A program made the position numbers and the translations under genes. A DNA stretch of 12,538 bases from Clostridiales bacterium (GTDB lineage Bacteria; Bacillota; Clostridia; Peptostreptococcales; BM714): positions 1 through 12,538 of the forward strand of contig PKTO01000301.1 of the NCBI GenBank assembly GCA_002869095.1. The letters run 5' to 3'. Each line of letters starts with the position of its first letter. Positions within the stretch are counted from its first letter, which is position 1. Below are positions 8,221 through 12,538 of the stretch, one piece after another. The notes beneath the pieces were generated by a model. That model saw only the letters and a list, made by a program, of their open reading frames with translations. It had not been told where the DNA came from and made no database searches.

Positions 8221-9069
8221 CTATTTTGTATAATCGTAGAATCCCTTTCCTGTTTTTCTTCCCAAAAGATTCGCGCGGCACATTTTTCTGAGAAGAGGAT
8301 GGGCCCTGTATTTTGGATCGCCGTACTCTTCGTATAAAACTTCCATTATTGCAAGGTTTACATCATTTCCAATAAGGTCGGCAAGCGCCAAAGGCCCTAT
8401 CGGATGGTTGGCTCCAAGCTTCATGGCGGCATCAATATCCTCTGCCGTTGCAACTCCGTCTGCAAGGATTCCCACGGCCTCGTTGATCATGGGAACAAGT
8501 ATCCTGTTGACCACAAACCCCGGAGCCTCTTCCACTTCAACTGGAGTCTTGCCCAACTCCCTGGCAAGCTCAAGAACAGTATTGCATGTCTCGTCTGAGG
8601 TAAGCATTCCCCTTATCACTTCAACCAGCTTCATTACAGGAACAGGATTGAAAAAATGCATTCCTATTATGTTTGCGGGTCTTCCGGTCACGCTTGCCAC
8701 ATCTGTAATCGAAAGGGATGATGTGTTTGTAGCAAGTATCGCCCCTTCCTTTACAACTCCATCGATTTCTTCGAATATTTTTTTCTTGATCGCCATGTTT
8801 TCGGTAGCGGCCTCGACAACCAAGTCGCAGTCGGCCAAGTCCAGCACATCGGTAGTTTGATGGATTCTTCCCAATATGGCTTTCTTTTCAGCCTCGTCGA
8901 TTTTTTCCTTCTTTACAAGACGGCCCAAGCTTTTTTCTATCCCCGCCATGCCTTTTTCAAGAAATTCCGGTTTCAAATCGCGATTGACCACTTCAAAACC
9001 TTTTGAAGCAAAAGCCTGCGTAATACCGGACCCCATTGTTCCGGCGCCTATAACACCAATTTTCTTCAT
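8221..9069 (-). CDS. hbd: 3-hydroxybutyryl-CoA (3-hydroxyacyl-CoA) dehydrogenase
   Basis: NAD-dependent enzyme that interconverts (S)-3-hydroxybutyryl-CoA and acetoacetyl-CoA. At 282 residues it matches the short clostridial Hbd. The Rossmann fold spans about 1-185, with GAGTMG (8-13) and Asp31 at the end of the second beta strand, the usual NAD mark. NTSS (115-118), HFFNP with catalytic His138, Glu150 twelve residues later, and Asn188 in APGFVVNR complete the active site. The C-terminal helical domain (about 186-282) ends in GRKTGKGFYDY, as in clostridial Hbd. The ATG at 9069 follows AGGGAGG. It is the first gene of operon A, directly under a sigma-54 promoter with a leader of about 33 bases, and has no crotonase or acyl-CoA dehydrogenase beside it, unlike the clostridial bcs butyrate operon. 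That points to catabolic or substrate-induced use rather than the core butyrate pathway (inference). Confidence 0.95.
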   Translation of the reverse strand: MKKIGVIGAGTMGSGITQAFASKGFEVVNRDLKPEFLEKGMAGIEKSLGRLVKKEKIDEAEKKAILGRIHQTTDVLDLADCDLVVEAATENMAIKKKIFEEIDGVVKEGAILATNTSSLSITDVASVTGRPANIIGMHFFNPVPVMKLVEVIRGMLTSDETCNTVLELARELGKTPVEVEEAPGFVVNRILVPMINEAVGILADGVATAEDIDAAMKLGANHPIGPLALADLIGNDVNLAIMEVLYEEYGDPKYRAHPLLRKMCRANLLGRKTGKGFYDYTK

Positions 9070-9112
9070 AAAATCCCTCCCTGTTATGTATGTTCTGTCG
9101 ACTTATATATCA

Positions 9113-9129
9113 AGCAAGTTTCATACCAA
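9113..9129 (-). promoter_or_regulatory. Sigma-54 (-24/-12) promoter of the hbd-thiolase operon
   Basis: The minus strand reads TTGGTATGAAACTTGCT, with GG-N10-GC spacing. The C at the fifth position of the consensus is T here, so it may be somewhat weaker than the other two promoters. The expected start is about 9102. The sequence just after it (CTTGATATATA, GT, CGACA, ATACATAA) nearly matches the region after the promoter at 3658-3674, which supports both calls. Confidence 0.86.
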
Positions 9130-9178
9130 TACCAAAAATATATTCTTCTCGCATTTTGAACCTTTAAGAGCGGCAAAC

Positions 9179-9204
9179 AAAAAAAAGACACATGAAAATG
9201 TGTC
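9179..9204 (-). terminator. Intrinsic terminator between enhancer and hbd promoter
   Basis: GACACAT (9187-9193) and ATGTGTC (9198-9204) form a perfect 7-bp stem with a 4-base loop. On the minus strand it is followed by eight T (complement of A at 9179-9186). It can only terminate leftward transcription that starts to the right of it, where no sizeable minus-strand gene is seen. Confidence 0.78.
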
Positions 9205-9217
9205 CATCTATACGACA

Positions 9218-9234
9218 TGTAAACTTAGTTTACA
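9218..9234. promoter_or_regulatory. Enhancer (UAS) dyad shared by two divergent sigma-54 promoters
   Basis: TGTAAACTTAGTTTACA is a perfect 7-3-7 inverted repeat with the same half-sites as the one at 3808-3824. Its centre is about 100 bp from the GG of the hbd promoter (minus strand) and about 122 bp from the GG of the plus-strand promoter at 9346-9362, both normal enhancer distances. One activator-bound site could therefore serve both directions. Confidence 0.82.
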
Positions 9235-9298
9235 CTTTAAATTTCGCCTCATTCGGCATTTTTGCAATTCGCATTTTGAATTCCTGCATTAATTTCAT
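9230..9298 (-). CDS. Possible small ORF (22 aa) or gene remnant upstream of hbd
   Basis: A reading frame MKLMQEFKMRIAKMPNEAKF plus two residues ends with a TAA inside the enhancer dyad, and the frame is open back to a stop at 9338-9340. The peptide is basic and amphipathic-looking. A possible sigma-A promoter lies upstream (9366-9374) and a good terminator downstream (9179-9204), so a transcript of about 180 bases is plausible. The ribosome site is poor (AAAGG about 11 bases before ATG). It may be a small protein, a non-coding RNA, the end of a decayed gene, or chance. I do not recognise it. Confidence 0.2.
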   Translation of the reverse strand: MKLMQEFKMRIAKMPNEAKFKV

Positions 9299-9345
9299 GC
9301 CGTCTTGTGCCTTTTTCTCCAGAGTGGTAAGATGACACTATATTC

Positions 9346-9362
9346 TTGGCATCTTAATTGCA
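9346..9362 (+). promoter_or_regulatory. Sigma-54 (-24/-12) promoter of the unknown membrane-protein gene
   Basis: TTGGCATCTTAATTGCA matches the RpoN consensus almost fully, with GG (9348-9349) and GC (9360-9361) separated by 10 bases and both the TTGGCA and TTGCA blocks intact. The expected start is about 9373, 36 bases before the ATG at 9409. The bases after it (TTGATTATA) resemble the TTGATATATA that follows the other two sigma-54 promoters. Confidence 0.84.
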
Positions 9363-9365
9363 TTG

Positions 9366-9374
9366 ATTATACCA
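9366..9374 (-). promoter_or_regulatory. Possible sigma-A extended -10 promoter facing hbd
   Basis: The minus strand reads TGGTATAAT, a perfect -10 hexamer with the TGn extension. A TTGAAA lies about 20 bases upstream, too far for a normal -35 box. If active, it would start a transcript near 9359 that passes through the enhancer dyad and ends at the terminator at 9179-9204. In A/T-rich DNA such a match can be chance. Confidence 0.35.
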
Positions 9375-9389
9375 TAGAATATATTCTAT
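9374..9389. repeat. 16-bp perfect palindrome at the start of the plus-strand transcript
   Basis: ATAGAATATATTCTAT equals its own reverse complement. It begins at the predicted +1 of the sigma-54 promoter at 9346-9362 and ends before the ribosome site (AAAGGAG, about 9396-9402). It could be an operator for a repressor or only an A/T-rich coincidence; it has no loop for a stable RNA hairpin except by opening its centre. Confidence 0.4.
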
Positions 9390-9408
9390 ATTTTCAAAGG
9401 AGCGGCTT

Positions 9409-9876
9409 ATGAACCAATACGAGATTTTAAGGGTCAAACTGGCAAGTGAATATATCGATGATAAAATAAGCGAAATGAAATGTTTCGGTTGGCAGGTAAA
9501 AGAAAAAACCGATAGCACAAGACGCGGAAAGGCTTACACCCGTACAAAAGACAGCAGGCCTGTACCCGTTTTGACCAGGGGGGTATTCTACTCGACGGTC
9601 GTTTTCAAACGAAGGTCAGACCATAAACCCGTCGTTGCCTCGATAGTGGAATTGGAGAATGAATACAGAAAGCCAGGTTTGTTTCCGGCAGTAAGCATAC
9701 CTATACTTTTCACAATAATATGTTTGATCGGCACCGCGATGAGGATCGACTGGGTGTATTACGCAGGCACGGCACTCGGCGCCGCTTGGATATACTACAG
9801 CTACAGAAAGCGCAAGCAGACAAAGGAAAGCTACATTTGTCTGATGGAACGAATGAAAGAAACCTTTTCAATCTGA
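9409..9876 (+). CDS. Unrecognised two-helix membrane protein, 155 aa, under sigma-54 control
   Basis: I do not recognise this family. The first 90 residues are hydrophilic and basic, with a predicted alpha-helical start (EILRVKLASEYIDDKI) followed by strand-like segments (VFYSTVVFKRRS). Two hydrophobic segments follow, about 91-110 (LFPAVSIPILFTIICLIGTA) and 115-131 (WVYYAGTALGAAWIYYS), joined by a very short turn. A basic tail RKRKQTKES follows, so both ends are probably cytoplasmic by the positive-inside rule. There is no signal peptide and no conserved Cys/His cluster. The ATG follows AAAGGAG and the gene ends at a strong terminator, so it is monocistronic. It diverges from hbd and has its own sigma-54 promoter sharing the enhancer dyad at 9218-9234, so it is probably induced with the CoA-ester operons. 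That context suggests a role in uptake, sensing or membrane adaptation during growth on the same substrate, but nothing in the sequence shows it. Confidence 0.85.
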   Translation: MNQYEILRVKLASEYIDDKISEMKCFGWQVKEKTDSTRRGKAYTRTKDSRPVPVLTRGVFYSTVVFKRRSDHKPVVASIVELENEYRKPGLFPAVSIPILFTIICLIGTAMRIDWVYYAGTALGAAWIYYSYRKRKQTKESYICLMERMKETFSI

Positions 9877-9886
9877 ATGACAAGAA

Positions 9887-9917
9887 ATCAAATCCCGCCT
9901 CTCAGGCGGGATTTGAT
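9887..9917. terminator. Bidirectional intrinsic terminator between convergent genes
   Basis: ATCAAATCCCGCCT and AGGCGGGATTTGAT form a perfect 14-bp stem with a 3-base loop (9901-9903). The GC-rich core is followed by T-rich sequence on both strands (ATTTGATATT on plus, ATTTGATTTC on minus). It lies 10 bp after the stop of the plus-strand membrane-protein gene and also serves the leftward lipoprotein gene. Confidence 0.88.
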
Positions 9918-9988
9918 ATTGAATAAAAAGGCTCAAGCACACTGCTGCCACCCACATGCCACAGTTGAAAGCCAGTGAAGCAAGAATT

Positions 9989-10105
9989 TTAAGACATAGG
10001 TGACCAAACGGATTTTGCCTGTGCTTTGCGGGCAGCAATCAAACACAAAGATTTGTGTTCTTCTTCAGTCTGAGATGGAATTTCTTTGACAACCCATTTT
10101 TTCAT
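9989..10105 (-). CDS. Possible small ORF (38 aa) directly after the lipoprotein gene
   Basis: The ATG at 10105 comes one base after the TAA of the lipoprotein gene (TAAAATG). The frame runs 38 codons (MKKWVVKEIPSQTEEEHKSL and on, ending SVWSPMS), mostly charged with a short helical Ala/Lys part. There is no clear ribosome site, only GAAGG about 16 bases upstream, so expression would depend on translational coupling. The terminator at 9887-9917 would close the transcript. The rest of 9918-10106 shows nothing else I recognise. It is an unrecognised protein and may be spurious. Confidence 0.25.
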   Translation of the reverse strand: MKKWVVKEIPSQTEEEHKSLCLIAARKAQAKSVWSPMS

Positions 10106-10106
10106 T

Positions 10107-12536
10107 TTAATAAAGCTTTGAGCCTTCAAACTCGTAAGTTGTATACTGATCATACATTGAGCTGCCATTAGGGCTGATTCGTGAAATTCTTCCATACATG
10201 TCGGCTCCATCCCCGGTAGCGGTAAACTGGATGATTCCTTGGAATGTCATGCCCCTTTTTTCCATGGAGAATGTTACGTTTCCGCCATTGAAAGAAACAT
10301 CTCTTATTTCCGACAATGCAGTATTGAAGCCAAGAAAATCACTCAAAGTAATATTTGCAATTCCGTCTTCCGAAATTCTCAGTCCAAAATTGTCTCTGTC
10401 GATTTGCGTCTGCCCAAGTAATTTCGAATAATCCTCATAGCTGTTTTCTGCATTCTCTATCGCCATGGTTCTGCGCTGTTCTGCAGTGTACCAGATGTCG
10501 CCATGAAAATCTGTCCAGGGAACAGCTTCATATCCTGACATCCAGAATGTGCATGAATACGTTCCCTTGATGTCGGCGTACTGGTCTTCGGTGATTTCTT
10601 CCACCGGTTCGACAGGCTGTTCGGAAACCTCGATCGAGATTTCAGATGAAACAATTTCATCCAAATCTTTTGCCGCAATCTTATGGAAACCCGTTTCGCC
10701 GCTTGAAAAAGTGAGTTTGTCTCCATAATTCTCTACAGCTTCGCCATCAATAAACCAATATAGATCAGGAGGATCGATTCCCGATTCCATGAATGCTGTA
10801 ATCCCGGTTGTTTCATTAATGCCGACAATATTTTTTTCAGAGACCATCATCAGTTCAGTATCATTGAAGACCTTGACCCATTCGAACCCGGCCCATCGTA
10901 CAGGGTCATGCGGCCTTTGACCTTCAAAAATGAAACCGATCCAGTTTTCATCTTCCTCGAGCACAGGCAGGAGATACATGGTCTTTCTGTCCGGATAAGG
11001 CTGAAGGTGATATGGCCTTTCTATTTCTTCCAAAGTTTCCCGGTCATAAAGAACGAGCTCTGCGCCGGAAGAATCGATGACTCTTATTGTATAGTCCGGA
11101 AAGATGCCCTCGGGAACTTCAATAATGAAATCATAGTGGCCTATTACGCCATTCGGTCCATTTGAGAGAATTTGAAAATGGGGGAAATATTCATTTGAGA
11201 GAAGGCCTTCGGAAACCTCTTTCCAGCGCTTTTCGACCTTATACTCGTCAACTGTGGAAAATTCCCCCAGATAATAGAATTCGTCATATGCTACCGAATC
11301 GCCATCGTCGATTGATGTGAAATCAGTGCCGGAAGAATACGGCTTGAAATGGCCGTTTTCAAATTCGATATATCGTTCCTGACCGGGATAATTCGGATCC
11401 GCCACATAAAGTTTGTTTCCTTTTATTCCGTAGGCAATCATGGCATGGCCTGAAGATCCTCCCGAATAAATGCCAATAAGCTGTGGACGGCAGGTAAGAG
11501 CCATGCTCATATAAAAAGCATCCCAATTGTTTTGATCGATGCCCTTTCCTAAAATACCGGAGGGATCCATGATATCCTCGGCATACATCATTGCATAAAT
11601 ATAACTGCCCTTCGTGACATCAAGGTGCACGCTGCTTGCAAACCTGTAAAGCCAACTGTCGTCTTCCCAAATATCAGGTGTCCTGAAAGGGAGATCGTTG
11701 TTGTCAAACAGATGATATAGGGCGGTTGACGAATCGTCCATATTTTTCTGGCGGATATTCTTGAAATACCAAAGCGCACCGACCGACTGCCCTTCGCAGT
11801 GTCCGCCGGGGACCGCATAAGATCCTCTGTTTACAAAGCTGAAATCATCCATTCCCGGGGTGAAACCTGTCGCAATGTCGGCAGATGATTTTACTTTTTC
11901 TAGCTGGTCGCGACTCATTTGGGCTATAAATATATTGCTGAAATGATTGGTATGTATTTTCAGGATACCGTCTTCTGCACAGGATGGAATCATCTCGATT
12001 TCATTGGCTTGAGAATCGTAATAAAAAGCCATCGGGTAGTGTGTTTCTTCATTGTTGAATTCGAAGGACAAATCGATGATTTTTGAGGAAAAGGCGTTTG
12101 AATTGTCAATGACATATAATGGGGAAACAACTTCGATGCCATCAATATTAAGGTTTGTTATGGATTTTGTTGAAATCTTGAAATCAACCGGCTCCGCAAA
12201 AGATTCTTCCGGTATCGAAATAATCAAATTCCCGACATCGATTATGCATTGGTCCGAGTTGACGGTTTCATTGATTTGCTCTTCACTGGAAGCGGAAAGT
12301 TCCACCAGGGGAACAACTTGAGTCTCTTTTTCGTTTTCCTGGTTTTCCGCATCTTGATTTTCTTCCACTATTTTGGAATCAATTGCATTTGCATTGTTTT
12401 CGGAGCCGCTTTCAGTCACAGCTTCTTCAGCCGCCTCATAATCCATATCGGCTTCATCAATCCTGTCGGAGTTGCATCCCGTCAGAAAAATCAAAACAAG
12501 CACTGTAAAAAAGACAAAACGAATTTTAGATTTCAA
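10107..12536 (-). CDS. Secreted lipoprotein with ZU5-like region and papain/C39-like cysteine-peptidase core
   Basis: Surface lipoprotein of 809 residues. The signal peptide MKSKIRFVFFTVLVLIFLTG ends in a lipobox with Cys21. An acidic Glu/Asn/Gln-rich spacer spans 22-95. Residues about 96-205 look like a ZU5-type beta domain (ISIPEESFAEPV and the closing THNFS-like TNHFSNIFIA). Residues about 222-440 hold a probable cysteine-peptidase fold: Cys247 in GGHCEGQSVGALWYF, His364 in SSGHAMIAYG and Asp380/Asn382 in VADPNYPG, in the Cys-His-Asp/Asn order of papain-like and C39-like enzymes. Residues about 460-545 and 565-640 look like beta-sandwich or Ig/PKD-type modules, and about 650-809 is a beta-rich C-terminal domain. 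Substrate and role are unknown. The start is TTG, 2 bases from the right edge, chosen because the signal peptide begins there; its ribosome site is outside the window. It has no evident link to the CoA genes and is separated by a terminator. Confidence 0.8.
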   Translation of the reverse strand: MKSKIRFVFFTVLVLIFLTGCNSDRIDEADMDYEAAEEAVTESGSENNANAIDSKIVEENQDAENQENEKETQVVPLVELSASSEEQINETVNSDQCIIDVGNLIISIPEESFAEPVDFKISTKSITNLNIDGIEVVSPLYVIDNSNAFSSKIIDLSFEFNNEETHYPMAFYYDSQANEIEMIPSCAEDGILKIHTNHFSNIFIAQMSRDQLEKVKSSADIATGFTPGMDDFSFVNRGSYAVPGGHCEGQSVGALWYFKNIRQKNMDDSSTALYHLFDNNDLPFRTPDIWEDDSWLYRFASSVHLDVTKGSYIYAMMYAEDIMDPSGILGKGIDQNNWDAFYMSMALTCRPQLIGIYSGGSSGHAMIAYGIKGNKLYVADPNYPGQERYIEFENGHFKPYSSGTDFTSIDDGDSVAYDEFYYLGEFSTVDEYKVEKRWKEVSEGLLSNEYFPHFQILSNGPNGVIGHYDFIIEVPEGIFPDYTIRVIDSSGAELVLYDRETLEEIERPYHLQPYPDRKTMYLLPVLEEDENWIGFIFEGQRPHDPVRWAGFEWVKVFNDTELMMVSEKNIVGINETTGITAFMESGIDPPDLYWFIDGEAVENYGDKLTFSSGETGFHKIAAKDLDEIVSSEISIEVSEQPVEPVEEITEDQYADIKGTYSCTFWMSGYEAVPWTDFHGDIWYTAEQRRTMAIENAENSYEDYSKLLGQTQIDRDNFGLRISEDGIANITLSDFLGFNTALSEIRDVSFNGGNVTFSMEKRGMTFQGIIQFTATGDGADMYGRISRISPNGSSMYDQYTTYEFEGSKLY

Positions 12537-12538
12537 TA

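Noticed and set aside
7156..8233. Two long plus-strand open frames (310 and 348 codons) opposite the acetyl-CoA acetyltransferase
   Set aside because: They mirror the codon structure of a well-conserved thiolase on the other strand and have no promoter or ribosome site of their own.
8356..8362. Single GTTTACA or TGTAAAC half-sites (also at 5834-5840 and 11829-11835)
   Set aside because: They are isolated 7-mers inside coding sequence with no matching inverted half; expected by chance.
1..12538. CRISPR arrays, insertion sequences, tRNA or rRNA genes, phage genes
   Set aside because: I found no regularly spaced direct repeats, transposase motifs, cloverleaf sequences or rRNA signatures; apart from the short control elements the window is ordinary protein-coding DNA.

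Overview
The window looks like a chromosomal segment of an anaerobic Firmicute (Clostridia-like). The reasons are AGGAGG-type ribosome sites before nearly every gene, several TTG starts, A/T-rich intergenic DNA with intrinsic terminators, moderate GC by eye, and a clostridial-type Hbd/thiolase/CoA-transferase gene set. I could not search databases, so the taxon is an inference.

Layout, left to right. Positions 1-9069 are all minus-strand genes in two operons with a regulator gene between them. Transcribed leftwards, operon A (9069 to 5820) is 3-hydroxyacyl-CoA dehydrogenase (Hbd), acetyl-CoA C-acetyltransferase, and an SCP2-type thiolase. It ends at a terminator (5668-5701). Next comes a PAS-PAS-AAA+-Fis sigma-54 activator (3827-5545) with its own sigma-A promoter (5623-5631). 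Operon B (3614 to beyond base 1) is a fused acyl-CoA transferase, a GntP-family permease, and an SDR-type 3-oxoacyl reductase cut by the window edge. A plus-strand gene at 9409-9876 encodes an unrecognised two-helix membrane protein and diverges from operon A. A bidirectional terminator (9887-9917) separates it from a convergent lipoprotein gene (10107-12536) that carries a probable papain/C39-like cysteine-peptidase core.

Control. I read three canonical sigma-54 (-24/-12) promoters with GG-N10-GC spacing: before the CoA transferase (3658-3674), before hbd (9113-9129), and, on the opposite strand, before the unknown membrane protein (9346-9362). Two perfect 17-bp dyads of the form TGTAAAC-N3-GTTTACA (3808-3824 and 9218-9234) lie 100-145 bp upstream of these promoters and are the obvious enhancer sites for the activator. 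The dyad at 9218 sits between two divergent sigma-54 promoters. At both loci an intrinsic terminator lies between the dyad and the leftward promoter.

How the genes work together (inference). The permease would import a short hydroxy- or keto-acid, and the CoA transferase would activate it. The SDR (normally R-specific) and Hbd (S-specific) would interconvert 3-hydroxyacyl-CoA and 3-oxoacyl-CoA, and the thiolases would cleave this to acetyl-CoA. A PAS-sensing sigma-54 activator would switch on both operons together with the unknown membrane protein. The closest precedent I can recall is the RpoN-dependent 3-hydroxybutyrate catabolism cluster of pseudomonads. There is no enoyl-CoA hydratase or acyl-CoA dehydrogenase gene in the window.
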